45,834 nt of DNA, taken from positions 1-45,834 of the forward strand of contig CAJMPJ010000029.1 in the NCBI GenBank assembly GCA_905215155.1, given 5' to 3'. Below the pieces are notes generated by a model. That model had not been told where the DNA came from. It did no database searches and was given only the letters and a program-made list of their open reading frames with translations. Positions 7,882 to 16,888 of this stretch are shown one piece after another; within the stretch, counting starts at the first letter, position 1; each line of letters opens with the position of its first letter. The position numbers were made by a program, and so were the translations under genes. The DNA is from an uncultured bacterium (GTDB lineage Bacteria > Bacillota > Clostridia > Lachnospirales > Lachnospiraceae).

Positions 7882-8817
7882 ATGCGACCAAAGACATATT
7901 CCATATTCAGTGGCCATGGAAGTAAATCCAAAATAGAACGTGCTGCAGAGATTATTTTTACAATCTGCGGCTTCTTTGCTGTTCTGGCTGTGGCCTCCAT
8001 TAGTTTGTACATGCTTATAAGCGGCACTCCGTCTCTGTTTAAGGTAGGAATCCTGGATATTCTGTTTGGATCTACCTGGAGACCGACTGCCGCTTCTCCA
8101 AGTTTCGGAATCTTATATGTTATCTTAACTTCTATTGTGGGAACTGCCATGGCCATTTTGATCGGAGTTCCCATTGGTGTCATGACGGCTGTCTTCCTGG
8201 CTGAAGTAGCGCCTCCGAAACTGACAAGAATCGTACGCCCGGCGGTGGAGCTGTTAGCTGGTATTCCTTCCGTTATCTATGGTCTTTTGGGAATCCTGGT
8301 TTTAAATCCTCTGATGTATCAGCTGGAATTAAAAATTTTTGCAGGTTCCACCACTCATCAGTTTACCGGAGGTGCAAACCTGATTTCAGCGGTTTTGGTT
8401 CTGTCTTTAATGATACTTCCTACCGTGATCAACATCAGCGAAACAGCCCTTCGTTCCGTTCCTGACCATTTGAGAAGTGCTTCTCTTGCCCTTGGTGCTA
8501 CGAAAATACAGACGATTTTCCATGTGGTCATCCCGGCTGGAAAATCTGGTATCATTACGGCCATTGTACTGGGAACCGGCCGTGCCATCGGTGAAGCAAT
8601 GGCCATCAGTCTGGTGTCCGGAAGTTCGGTTAATATTCCGCTTCCATTTAACTCTGTCCGCTTCCTCACCACTGCGATTGTTTCTGAGATGTCTTATTCC
8701 CAGGGACTTCACAAGCAGGTTCTTTTCACCATTGGACTTGTCCTGTTCGCCTTCATTATGATTATTAACATTTCTCTGAACAATCTTTTAAAGAAAGGAG
8801 CCGCACACCATGACTAA
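7882..8817 (+). CDS. pstC: Phosphate ABC transporter permease PstC
   Basis: This is a membrane subunit of the phosphate importer, with six predicted membrane segments and the binding-protein-dependent transport motif SVPDHLRSASLALGATKIQTIFHVVIPAGKSGI (EAA loop) that docks on PstB. I place the start at ATG 7882 (311 residues) because GAAAGGAG lies 8 nt upstream. An in-frame TTG at 7849 would fall inside the intercistronic hairpin. The 3' end overlaps pstA by 8 bp, so the two permeases are translationally coupled. Confidence 0.93.
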   Translation: MRPKTYSIFSGHGSKSKIERAAEIIFTICGFFAVLAVASISLYMLISGTPSLFKVGILDILFGSTWRPTAASPSFGILYVILTSIVGTAMAILIGVPIGVMTAVFLAEVAPPKLTRIVRPAVELLAGIPSVIYGLLGILVLNPLMYQLELKIFAGSTTHQFTGGANLISAVLVLSLMILPTVINISETALRSVPDHLRSASLALGATKIQTIFHVVIPAGKSGIITAIVLGTGRAIGEAMAISLVSGSSVNIPLPFNSVRFLTTAIVSEMSYSQGLHKQVLFTIGLVLFAFIMIINISLNNLLKKGAAHHD

Positions 8818-9718
8818 TCACGCTGTTATGTCTGTTCCCGCGAATGCCCCTTCAACGAACAGCATTTATAACCGGAAAACCCGTATTTCGGACTCTGTTT
8901 TGCTGGTTCTCATTTATCTGTGCGCTTCTATTTCGATTTTGCTATTGGTCGGTATTATGGGATATGTGTTCGTAAGAGGGATTCCTCAAATCAATCTGGA
9001 ATTTCTTACTACGGTTCCAAGTACTATAAAAGGAACATTCGGAATTATTGGAAATATTGTAAATACCTTATATATTGTTGCTATTACTTTACTTATTGCC
9101 ACTCCCATCGGAGTGGGTGCTGCGATTTATTTGAATGAGTACGCAAAGGGCGGCAAAATCGTTCGTGTCATTGAGTTTACCACAGAAACCTTATCCGGGA
9201 TTCCTTCCATTATTTTTGGTCTGTTCGGCTATGTGTTTTTTGGAAATACTCTGGGACTGGGCTATTCTATTCTGACCGGTGCTCTTACCTTATCCATTAT
9301 GGTTCTTCCACTCATTACAAGAACCACTCAGGAGGCTTTAAAAACGGTTCCTGAAAGCTATCGCTCCGGTGCACTGGGCATTGGTGCTACCAAATGGTAC
9401 ATGATCCGCACGATCCTGCTTCCAAGCGCTATGCCTGGTATTGTAACCGGGATTATCCTTGCGATCGGGCGTATTGTTGGAGAATCTGCTGCCCTCCTTT
9501 TTACCGCAGGAAGCGGATATCTTCTTCCTAAAAACTTTTTCGGAAAAATCTTTGAATCCGGCGGAACCTTAACGATCCAGCTTTACTTATGTATGCAAAA
9601 GGCCAAATACGGAGAAGCCTTTGGAATTGCGGTAGTCCTTCTGGTGATTGTGCTTGCCATCAACGGACTTGCAAAATTCCTTTCCCATAAATTCAACACG
9701 GAGGTCAAAGAATCGTGA
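8810..9718 (+). CDS. pstA: Phosphate ABC transporter permease PstA
   Basis: This is the second permease subunit, 302 residues with about six membrane segments. It carries the EAA-type loop [33 protein letters not shown] and the PstA-typical [19 protein letters not shown] segment. It pairs with PstC to form the channel. AAAGGAG precedes the ATG, which lies inside the end of pstC, and its own stop overlaps the GTG start of pstB. Confidence 0.93.
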   Translation: MTNHAVMSVPANAPSTNSIYNRKTRISDSVLLVLIYLCASISILLLVGIMGYVFVRGIPQINLEFLTTVPSTIKGTFGIIGNIVNTLYIVAITLLIATPIGVGAAIYLNEYAKGGKIVRVIEFTTETLSGIPSIIFGLFGYVFFGNTLGLGYSILTGALTLSIMVLPLITRTTQEALKTVPESYRSGALGIGATKWYMIRTILLPSAMPGIVTGIILAIGRIVGESAALLFTAGSGYLLPKNFFGKIFESGGTLTIQLYLCMQKAKYGEAFGIAVVLLVIVLAINGLAKFLSHKFNTEVKES

Positions 9719-10479
9719 ATACTAATACCGTTAAAATCTCAGCCAGCAATTTAAATTTATATTATGGCACAAATCATGCGTTAAAGGATGTTAATCTGGA
9801 GCTTTATACAAACAAAATCACTGCTTTTATCGGCCCTTCGGGATGTGGTAAGTCTACGTTTTTAAAGACATTGAACCGGATGAATGATTTGATCCCCAAT
9901 GTTAAGATTGAGGGAGAAGTCCTTCTTGACGGAGAAAATATTTATGACGCAAGAGTTGATACGACTCTGCTCCGGAAAAAGATCGGTATGGTATTCCAGC
10001 AACCTAATCCCTTTCCCATGAGCATCTATGATAATGTGGCTTATGGACCCAGAATCCACGGCATTAAGAATAAATCAGAGCTTGATGCCATTGTGGAAAA
10101 GAGTTTAAAGGGTGCGGCCCTCTGGGATGAGGTTTCCAGCCGTTTAAAAAAATCTGCATTGGGTCTTTCCGGCGGACAGCAGCAGCGTCTTTGCATCGCC
10201 AGGGCCCTGGCGGTGGAACCGGAAGTTCTGCTGATGGATGAGCCTACTTCCGCATTGGATCCTATTTCTACCTTAAAGATTGAGGATTTGATGGATGAGT
10301 TAAAAGAAAAGTATACGGTTGCCATCGTTACGCATAACATGCAGCAAGCGACCAGAATTGCCGACTACACAGCCTTTTTCCTGGTAGGGGAAGTGGTGGA
10401 ATTTGCTTCGACCACAGAACTGTTTACCGTACCTAAGGATAAGAGAACCGAGGATTATATTACGGGACGTTTCGGCTGA
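9715..10479 (+). CDS. pstB: Phosphate ABC transporter ATP-binding protein PstB
   Basis: This is the ATPase of the phosphate importer, 254 residues. It has Walker [11 protein letters not shown], the PstB hallmarks LNRMNDLIP and [21 protein letters not shown], signature LSGGQQQR, Walker [14 protein letters not shown] and switch histidine in VTHNMQQA. The start is GTG 9715, overlapping the pstA stop by 4 bp (GTGA). It is followed closely by phoU, the partner that couples transporter state to PhoR-type signalling. Confidence 0.95.
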   Translation: MNTNTVKISASNLNLYYGTNHALKDVNLELYTNKITAFIGPSGCGKSTFLKTLNRMNDLIPNVKIEGEVLLDGENIYDARVDTTLLRKKIGMVFQQPNPFPMSIYDNVAYGPRIHGIKNKSELDAIVEKSLKGAALWDEVSSRLKKSALGLSGGQQQRLCIARALAVEPEVLLMDEPTSALDPISTLKIEDLMDELKEKYTVAIVTHNMQQATRIADYTAFFLVGEVVEFASTTELFTVPKDKRTEDYITGRFG

Positions 10480-10514
10480 TGGAGTTTCATGCAGAAATAA
10501 AAAGGAGAAGAGCA

Positions 10515-11177
10515 ATGACAACAAGAGTAAATTATGAACATGAATTAAATCTCTTAAATGATGATATCAAAGAGATGGGGCATATGGTGGAAACCTCTAT
10601 TGAACAATGCTTTATCGCATTTGAAGACCAGGATTTTGAAAAAGCGGAGGATATCATCAAGGGGGACCGTACCATCAACGATCTGGAACGTTCCATTGAA
10701 GCCCGCTGCCTTTCCATCATCCTTCGCCAGCAGCCCGTTGCCGGCGATCTAAGGGTAGTATCCAGTGCTCTTAAAGTGGTAACAGACTTAGAGCGTATTG
10801 GGGATCACGCTTCTGATATCGCAGAGCTGATTCTGCGGATCAAAGGAGAACATATCTACCACGTAGTCCGTCATATCCCTGCAATGGCCGTGGCCGCCCG
10901 TGAAATGGTACACAGCTCCATCGAAGCCTTTATCCAGCAGGATGTAGAAACCGCAAAGCAGATCGTAAAGCAGGATGATGTGGTAGATGAATTATTTTCC
11001 AAGGTAAAGTTAGATGTGGTAGAGTTATTAAAAGGCTCCTCCGAACACGTTGACCAGTGTATCGACCTGTTAATGATCGCAAAATATTTAGAGCGTATCG
11101 GCGATCATGCAGTCAATGTATGTGAATGGACAGAGTTTTCAAAAACAGGCGCTTTAAAGAATGTAAGGATATTGTAA
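10515..11177 (+). CDS. phoU: Phosphate signalling complex protein PhoU
   Basis: PhoU is a cytoplasmic dimer of two three-helix bundles that binds metal clusters and links PstSCAB to the phosphate-sensing kinase, limiting uptake when phosphate is plentiful. Two repeats are visible, each with a PhoU signature: DLERIGDHASDIAELI in the first half and YLERIGDHAVNVCEW in the second. The start is taken as ATG 10515 (220 residues), 6 nt after AAAAGGAGA; an upstream in-frame ATG at 10479 overlaps pstB and has a poorer site. It is the last gene before a strong compound hairpin. Confidence 0.93.
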   Translation: MTTRVNYEHELNLLNDDIKEMGHMVETSIEQCFIAFEDQDFEKAEDIIKGDRTINDLERSIEARCLSIILRQQPVAGDLRVVSSALKVVTDLERIGDHASDIAELILRIKGEHIYHVVRHIPAMAVAAREMVHSSIEAFIQQDVETAKQIVKQDDVVDELFSKVKLDVVELLKGSSEHVDQCIDLLMIAKYLERIGDHAVNVCEWTEFSKTGALKNVRIL

Positions 11178-11192
11178 AGCTCCAAGCAGTGC

Positions 11193-11258
11193 GCCCCAAA
11201 AAGCGGAATAGCTCAAAAGAATGCCAGCATTCTTTTGAGCTATTATGATTTTTGGGGC
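11193..11258 (+). terminator. Long compound hairpin terminator after phoU
   Basis: The outer stem GCCCCAAAAA (11193-11202) pairs with TTTTTGGGGC (11249-11258). Inside it, a perfect 17-bp stem pairs 11208-11224 with 11227-11243 around a 2-nt centre. No long T-run follows the outer stem. It may also act as an RNA-processing or dispersed-repeat element. Confidence 0.6.
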
Positions 11259-11335
11259 ATACGGCGCCAGCCGTCAAGCGAGAAGGAGCGCAGCGGATTC
11301 GAGCTTGGCACTGCGGACCCCTAACCAAAAACCAT
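11259..11335. repeat. GC-rich tail next to the phoU hairpin, possible dispersed repeat
   Basis: This block is clearly more GC-rich than the flanks and has no coding potential. It contains a short hairpin, ACGGC (11261-11265) with GCCGT (11270-11274), and the string GAAGGAGCGCAGCGGA. Together with the hairpin to its left it has the look of an interspersed palindromic element. Repetition elsewhere in the genome cannot be seen from this window. Confidence 0.3.
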
Positions 11336-11419
11336 TGTTGAAGTCACGTACCCATTTATCCTAATCAAATCAAAAAACAGAAGCAGCCAGTAAAAAAACT
11401 CCAACTGCTCAGCCTACTT

Positions 11420-12580
11420 CTACAACATACCAACTCCTCTGCAATACGTCTCTACCACATCATAAGAGTCATTAAGAACCACCAAATCCGCATCATATCC
11501 TGCTGCCAGGCGTCCCTTGCGGTCATCGACTCTCAAACACCTTGCCGGATTTATGGTACAGGAATTAAGTGCCGCATCAAAAGGAATCATGGCATCTTCC
11601 ACCAAAATCTTCAAGCCTTTATTCAGATTCAAGGTACTGCCCGCGATAGTCTCCGTTCCCTTTCCATACGCCAGTCCATTCTCCCGTATCTCAATCTCAT
11701 GACCGCCCATTTCATAAAAACCACCGGGAGGACAGTGCTTTGCACGAAGGGAATCACTTACCATAATTCCAAAATCGCGTCCTTTGGCGGTAAAAAAAGA
11801 ATTCAGTGCCGCCACATGGGAATGGCATCCATCACAGATAATCTCTCCATAAATATCCCTTACCCGGAGGGCAGTTCCTACCAGCCCCGGCTCACGGTGA
11901 TGGAACGGTGTCATCCCATTGTAAACGTGAGTCATGGAGGTTGCACCGTTGGCTATTCCCATAAGCGCTTCCTCATAGGAAGCGGAAGAATGACCCATGC
12001 TGACCACCACCCCTGTAGCTTTACAGTATTTCGTCAGCGCATAATCCGTATCGTGTTCCGGAGCCAGCGTGATATACCGGATCAGCCCTCTGGCCGCTTT
12101 CTGGTATTCCTGAAACTCTTCGACGGAAGATCTGGCGATGGCTTCCGGGGGCTGGGCACCTTTGTATTTCATATCCAGATACGGTCCTTCCAAATGAATT
12201 CCCAGTATTTCTGCGCCCTCATAACCTCTCTCCACCACATCTGCCACATTGGATACGGCTTTTTTGAGCACTTTAGGAAACTGGGTCACCGTGGTTGGCA
12301 AAATTCCGGTGACGCCTTCTTCGGGTATTCTTCTTATCCAATTGCGAAGCCCATCCGGTTCCCCATCGTTGGTATCGTAACCATAGGCTCCATGGGTGTG
12401 AAGATCAATAAATCCGGGAACGATCCTGTCCTTGCCATAATCCTGGTCCCAGGATTTGGTTTCATACGCATACACGGCGGTGATCTTCCCTTCTTCCACC
12501 TCAAGCTGTGCCGGAATGAACTGGCCGGCAATCCAGACGCGCCTGCTCTGTATAATCATATCGGTTATCTTCGCCCCCAT
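11420..12580 (-). CDS. nagA: N-acetylglucosamine-6-phosphate deacetylase NagA
   Basis: This enzyme removes the acetyl group from GlcNAc-6-phosphate, giving glucosamine-6-phosphate and acetate in amino-sugar and cell-wall recycling. It is an amidohydrolase-fold protein of 386 residues (E. coli 382). Visible landmarks are the metal motif PGFIDLHTHGAYGYDTND, LEGPYLD with the metal-binding glutamate, the histidines in GHSSASYEEA and THVYNGMTPFHHREPG, and the catalytic aspartate in MVSDSL. Start choice is uncertain: ATG 12580 has no clear ribosome site, and ATG 12559 has a GGGGG run 12-16 nt upstream. No nagB is adjacent; it follows the sensor kinase gene by about 95 bp and may be co-transcribed with it. 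Confidence 0.92.
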   Translation of the reverse strand: MGAKITDMIIQSRRVWIAGQFIPAQLEVEEGKITAVYAYETKSWDQDYGKDRIVPGFIDLHTHGAYGYDTNDGEPDGLRNWIRRIPEEGVTGILPTTVTQFPKVLKKAVSNVADVVERGYEGAEILGIHLEGPYLDMKYKGAQPPEAIARSSVEEFQEYQKAARGLIRYITLAPEHDTDYALTKYCKATGVVVSMGHSSASYEEALMGIANGATSMTHVYNGMTPFHHREPGLVGTALRVRDIYGEIICDGCHSHVAALNSFFTAKGRDFGIMVSDSLRAKHCPPGGFYEMGGHEIEIRENGLAYGKGTETIAGSTLNLNKGLKILVEDAMIPFDAALNSCTINPARCLRVDDRKGRLAAGYDADLVVLNDSYDVVETYCRGVGML

Positions 12581-12674
12581 GAAAATGTCTTTTTCTAAGT
12601 ATAAACAGTTCCGGTCCGGTTTTCAAGATATCATAAAACTATGTTCCATTTTTCTCCACATTAAAAATAATTTT

Positions 12675-14894
12675 TTAACTGATTGGCCACCGGATAATGA
12701 CGCGGAATAAATCTGCCTCCACTTCCACCAGAAGTCTGCCATTTTGAAGTTCCACAAAACTTTTGGCTATGGCCATACCTAGGCCGGAGCCTTCGGTATT
12801 GCGGGACTGGTCTCCTCTGGCAAAACGTTCTGTAATTTCCTCCGGGTTAAAGGTAAGCTCTGCTGCAGATACATTCTTTAAGCTGGTCACAACATATCCA
12901 TCTTCTTTTTTCATATCAATATATGCCCTGGTGTTTGGCATGGCATATTTGATGATATTGGTCAGAAGATTATCAAAGATCCGGTAGGTCTTTTGCCCGT
13001 CCAGAGGAAGCACGATCTTTTCATCGGGAAGATTCCAGCGGAAATCAATGGTGGACTCTTCGATTTTATCGCTCAGCTCCAGGCTGACCTCTTTTAACAG
13101 GCTTACAATGTCCACATCTGCCAGATTCAGAGTCACATTATTGCTGTTGGCCTTACTGATCTCAAAAAGATCTTCGATCAGGGATTTCAGACGCATGGAT
13201 TTCTGTTCCAGAATATCGATATAGGCTTTTCTCTGTTCCGGTGTGGCATGGTCGTCTTTTAATAAATTTACATATGTGATGATTGCGGTCAGCGGAGTCT
13301 TTAAGTCATGGGACATGTTGCTGATTAAGTCGGTCTTCAGCTTCTGGCTTTTGACTTCCTCATCCACCGCCACCTTAAACCCGCTCTGTATCTTCTGTAT
13401 TTCTTTTTTAAACGGTTCAAACACGCTTAAATCCTCCTCAATGGCCACATCTAAGTTTCCCTCTGCGATCTGGTTGGTGGCCTTTAAAAGTATCCGGTAT
13501 TTTTCACTTAAATCCCTGTAGTACTTTCTCATAATGAAAAATAAAAGGATGGAATACAAAACCAGTACTCCGATTCCAAAGAACCAAAGACTGCAAAGTA
13601 CTGCCAGAATGATAAAGTTTATTCCAACGATCCGGAAGATGGTTTTGTCTGACTGTTCCTTTAAATTGATGCTGCCTACATAATGATAGATTTTTATACA
13701 GCAGTTCTTTACCCAGGAGCAAAACCAGCCAAACAGGGTTCTTTCCCTAAGATACCGTTTCACACCGATGTGAAATACATCCCGCAGGCACAGAACCGAC
13801 CAGTATGCAATTGCAAACGGCACCGACCACCAGAGCAGATTCCAGAGTTTTACCATAATTTCCGCCACACCGGGCAGGAAGTTCGCACGAAGAAGCGTTT
13901 CATACAGCTCTCCCTGGTTGGTCACCGACACCAGTTTTGTTAAACCGGCCCCAAATGACACTCCCCCTAAGCCTGCACCGGCCACCACCTCAAAGGGAGT
14001 TCTTAATATCCGGCTGGATTCCGGCCACGTCACGTCCAGACAGGAGAAAAGGAGTGCAGCGATAGCTACCGCACAGACAAGACCGAGGAAAATCTTTAAA
14101 ACACCGTCCGTATTGTCATAGGAGTCAAAGGAGCCTGTTTCTGTCTCCTTGAGCACAGTCACCTGCTGTTTCGTCATTCCATAAGCAAAGGTGATATTTC
14201 TGGGATTCATCAGCTTTAATTCCGGCTCATATAAATACGAATCCCAATAATAGTCTTTCATAGGGTCCAAATCTCCGTAGTCCTGGAGCATGGTCAGAAG
14301 TCTTGCGGTATCTTCTCCTCTGGCCGAAACAACCTTCATTCTGCCGAGATCATCGTAATGAAGCACTGCCTGAAATACATAATCCTTGCTGTCTTGTATG
14401 GAATGTCCTCCGGAATGATCGGATATGACCTGGCCGTTTTCATCAAGGACCTGATAATCCAGTGAGTTCCGGATCACTCCAAAATACCGGTTCCAGCTGT
14501 CAAATTCACGGATGCAGTTCTGGCGCAGCTGCTTTATATAGTCCCGCCGCTCTTTTGTTCCGTCGGGATCAAATTCCTCCGACTGGGAATCCTCCCCGCC
14601 TTGCGACGGACTGTCGGACTGGCTTTTCAGTTCTTTTTCCGCCTGTGGAAAGAAAAACTGAAACGGTGACAGTATATCTCCCTGCTGGTACTGGGCCTGT
14701 TCCAGTCCGAGTACATAATTGCCATAAACTAAGTATCTTAAAAATGCCTGATCCTGATATACCGGTTCTTCCTGTCTGGCAGACTCATTTTTAAAGAAAG
14801 GATAAAGTCCGACCATCACAACAGAGGCGGTCAATACTGCCACGGCGGCAAGGACCAGGCTGAACCTATGCCTGTTTTTCAATTTTATATCCAA
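12675..14894 (-). CDS. Sensor histidine kinase with large multi-segment membrane sensor region
   Basis: This 739-residue kinase is probably the partner of the response regulator just upstream. An N-terminal membrane segment (about 12-32) is followed by an extracellular region rich in acidic and Gln residues (about 34-255). Several further membrane segments lie between about 265 and 445. A short HAMP-like linker precedes the dimerisation domain, with phospho-acceptor His about 529 in SNMSHDLKTPLTAI. The ATPase domain has an N box near 642 (NLLTNIIKYA) and a G box near 702 (GSGLGMAIAKS). The start is a TTG at 14894 lying 29 bp inside the regulator gene, so the two are translationally coupled. 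The signal sensed is unknown; several membrane segments in the middle are unusual for this kinase type. Confidence 0.85.
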   Translation of the reverse strand: MDIKLKNRHRFSLVLAAVAVLTASVVMVGLYPFFKNESARQEEPVYQDQAFLRYLVYGNYVLGLEQAQYQQGDILSPFQFFFPQAEKELKSQSDSPSQGGEDSQSEEFDPDGTKERRDYIKQLRQNCIREFDSWNRYFGVIRNSLDYQVLDENGQVISDHSGGHSIQDSKDYVFQAVLHYDDLGRMKVVSARGEDTARLLTMLQDYGDLDPMKDYYWDSYLYEPELKLMNPRNITFAYGMTKQQVTVLKETETGSFDSYDNTDGVLKIFLGLVCAVAIAALLFSCLDVTWPESSRILRTPFEVVAGAGLGGVSFGAGLTKLVSVTNQGELYETLLRANFLPGVAEIMVKLWNLLWWSVPFAIAYWSVLCLRDVFHIGVKRYLRERTLFGWFCSWVKNCCIKIYHYVGSINLKEQSDKTIFRIVGINFIILAVLCSLWFFGIGVLVLYSILLFFIMRKYYRDLSEKYRILLKATNQIAEGNLDVAIEEDLSVFEPFKKEIQKIQSGFKVAVDEEVKSQKLKTDLISNMSHDLKTPLTAIITYVNLLKDDHATPEQRKAYIDILEQKSMRLKSLIEDLFEISKANSNNVTLNLADVDIVSLLKEVSLELSDKIEESTIDFRWNLPDEKIVLPLDGQKTYRIFDNLLTNIIKYAMPNTRAYIDMKKEDGYVVTSLKNVSAAELTFNPEEITERFARGDQSRNTEGSGLGMAIAKSFVELQNGRLLVEVEADLFRVIIRWPIS

Positions 14895-15579
14895 CTCCCC
14901 ACACCACCTTTAAATATTTTGGCTCCTTCGGATTTATCTCAATCTTTTCCCGGATCTTGCGCACATGCACCATGATGGTGTCTGTATTGATTGCACGTTC
15001 ATTCCAAACCCGTTCATAGATTTCTTCTGCGGAAAATACTCTTCCGGGATTTTTCATCAAAAGTGCCAGAATCTTAAACTCAATGGGGGTAAGCTTTACC
15101 AGTTTTTCATCGACAAATACTTCCACCGTATCTTCGTTTAACTCCAGACCCCCGATGGCATAAACATTGCTTCTTTCCTTCTGTTCCTTTGCCTCCAGCA
15201 TCTCCATATATTTATTATAACGCCTGAGCTGGGAATTCACCCTTGCAAGAAGCTCCATGGGGGTAAATGGCTTTGATACATAATCATCTGCACCAATATT
15301 TAAGCCCATGATCTTATCCACCTCTTCTGTTTTTGCCGATAATATAATGACCGGAAAATCATATTTTTCCCTTAACTTTACGGTCATGGTGATGCCATCC
15401 ATCCGGGGCATCATGACATCTACGATGGCAAGGTGTATTTCCTCCCTGTCAAGGATCTTTAGTCCCTCCAGCCCATCCGCTGCCTGAAATACCTCATAGC
15501 CCTGACTTTTTAAGTAAATTTCCACGCCTTCTCTGATCTCTTTATCATCCTCCACAAGTAAGATGTGATTTGCTTCCAT
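14866..15579 (-). CDS. OmpR/PhoB-family DNA-binding response regulator
   Basis: This 237-residue regulator has an N-terminal receiver domain with the acidic pocket in LLVEDDKEI, phospho-acceptor aspartate in AIVDVMMPRMDG and conserved lysine in DDYVSKPFTPMEL. The C-terminal winged helix includes LTPIEFKILALLMKNPGRVFSAEEIYERVW and VHVRKIREKIE. AAGGAGAGATAAT lies directly before the ATG. The gene overlaps the histidine kinase downstream by 29 bp, so the pair forms a two-component system. Targets are not evident; the adjacent nagA is one possibility. Confidence 0.92.
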   Translation of the reverse strand: MEANHILLVEDDKEIREGVEIYLKSQGYEVFQAADGLEGLKILDREEIHLAIVDVMMPRMDGITMTVKLREKYDFPVIILSAKTEEVDKIMGLNIGADDYVSKPFTPMELLARVNSQLRRYNKYMEMLEAKEQKERSNVYAIGGLELNEDTVEVFVDEKLVKLTPIEFKILALLMKNPGRVFSAEEIYERVWNERAINTDTIMVHVRKIREKIEINPKEPKYLKVVWGVGYKIEKQA

Positions 15580-15839
15580 ATTATCTCTCCTTTATGATAA
15601 GGTCTGCCATTGTTAAATTCCTGACAAATCCAAGACTCTTTCTGTGTTGATTTTATCATTGATTTCTGTTGCGAACAACTTCTTCTTCCCATACGAGCCG
15701 GCGGTTTCACCCTTCTATTATGCCCCCGGCTCAATTGTACTGATATTAGAATAATGAACCATTCTTAAAATGATTGACAGAGAAACCGAAAGAAATTCTA
15801 AATAAACTTTTTTGTTCTTTAAATATTTTTCATAACAAA
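15580..15839. other. Intergenic region upstream of the two-component operon
   Basis: This approximately 260-bp spacer lies between the convergent end of the yhaM terminator and the response regulator start. It should contain the minus-strand promoter of the two-component operon, but I could not identify a convincing -35/-10 pair. No gene is seen. Confidence 0.35.
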
Positions 15840-15875
15840 AAAGCAGAGGAGCCATCCATGATAATCCTCTGCTTT
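15840..15875 (-). terminator. Rho-independent terminator of the htrA-like/yhaM operon
   Basis: AAAGCAGAGGA (15840-15850) pairs perfectly with TCCTCTGCTTT (15865-15875). Read on the minus strand the stem is followed by a run of Ts (the AACAAAAAA block just left of it), a standard intrinsic terminator 22 bp after the yhaM stop. Confidence 0.85.
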
Positions 15876-15897
15876 AAACCGTTTCTTATGGTGTATT

Positions 15898-16842
15898 TTA
15901 TTCGGTGGTTTTTCTGATATTGGTATCCATCAGCCTGTTGAAACCGAGCCAGCCCGTGTTGTCTCCTGCTCCTTTAAGAACTTCCACCATGGTTTCCATC
16001 TTCGCATCCGTATTGTCCGCAAGATTAAGGGCCAGAGCTTCGATGAGGGCCGGTTTTTTAGGCGAGCCGTATTCCAGTTCTCCGTGATGGGCCAGGATGC
16101 AGTGTTTCAGCTCGGTGGCAGTCTTTTCCGGGAAACCTGCAATGGTGCGGATCCGTTCTCCAACCATCTCCGTGCCGATCATGATATGGCCTAAGAGCTG
16201 GCCATCGTCGGTATAATCATTTTCCGGGAAAACAGAAAGCTCCCTGGTCTTGCCGATGTCGTGAAACATGGCTGCAGTCAGAAGTAAGTCCCGGTTGATT
16301 CCCGGATAATAGCCTGCATAATAATCGCACAGCTTTACCACACTTAACGTATGTTCTAAAAGTCCTCCCACAAAACCATGGTGTACGCTTTTTGCTGCGG
16401 AATGGAACTTAAAGGTCCTGGCAAATTCCGGGTCTTCCGCAAAAAAGCTTTCCAACAGCTTTTTTAAATATGGATTCTTCAAGGATTTTATAAAACCAAG
16501 AAGCTCCTCATACATGAGATCAATGTCCTTTGACGATACCGGAAGATAATCACCGGGTGTATATTCTCCTTCTTCCGCCTTCCTGATTCTTTTGACATTC
16601 AGCTGATTGGAGTTCTGGAATACCGTAACATCCGCATCTATATATACATAATCCAACGTTTCAAAATTCCCGATCCCCGGAGAGCCAAGATCCCATATCT
16701 TGGCATCTATGGTGCCTGTCTTGTCCTGCAGTATGACATTGCCATATTCTTTCCCGGATTTGGTCAGGCAGATCTGTCTGTTTTTGCACAAAAATACGTC
16801 TGAAACATGCATTCCTTCGCGGAATGATTCAATATATCTCAT
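15898..16842 (-). CDS. yhaM: 3'-5' exoribonuclease YhaM family (OB fold plus HD domain)
   Basis: This 314-residue protein has an N-terminal OB-fold nucleic-acid-binding domain (about 12-90, including LTKSGKEYGNVILQDKTGTIDAKIWD) and a C-terminal HD hydrolase domain. The HD metal ligands are visible as HGFVGGLLEHTLSV, FHDIGK and ILAHHGELEYGSP. YhaM in Bacillus trims RNA 3' ends and also acts on DNA. It is transcribed with the HtrA-like gene 46 bp upstream and closed by the terminator at 15840-15875. Confidence 0.9.
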   Translation of the reverse strand: MRYIESFREGMHVSDVFLCKNRQICLTKSGKEYGNVILQDKTGTIDAKIWDLGSPGIGNFETLDYVYIDADVTVFQNSNQLNVKRIRKAEEGEYTPGDYLPVSSKDIDLMYEELLGFIKSLKNPYLKKLLESFFAEDPEFARTFKFHSAAKSVHHGFVGGLLEHTLSVVKLCDYYAGYYPGINRDLLLTAAMFHDIGKTRELSVFPENDYTDDGQLLGHIMIGTEMVGERIRTIAGFPEKTATELKHCILAHHGELEYGSPKKPALIEALALNLADNTDAKMETMVEVLKGAGDNTGWLGFNRLMDTNIRKTTE

Positions 16843-16888
16843 TCTATTCCTCCATATGATGACTCAGGCAGTAAGGGAGCCAGGAAAA

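Noticed and set aside
11699..12598. Plus-strand open frame of 299 codons opposite nagA
   Set aside because: It lies wholly antisense to a clear NagA protein, has no ribosome site and shows no recognisable domain. It is a composition artefact of the minus-strand gene.
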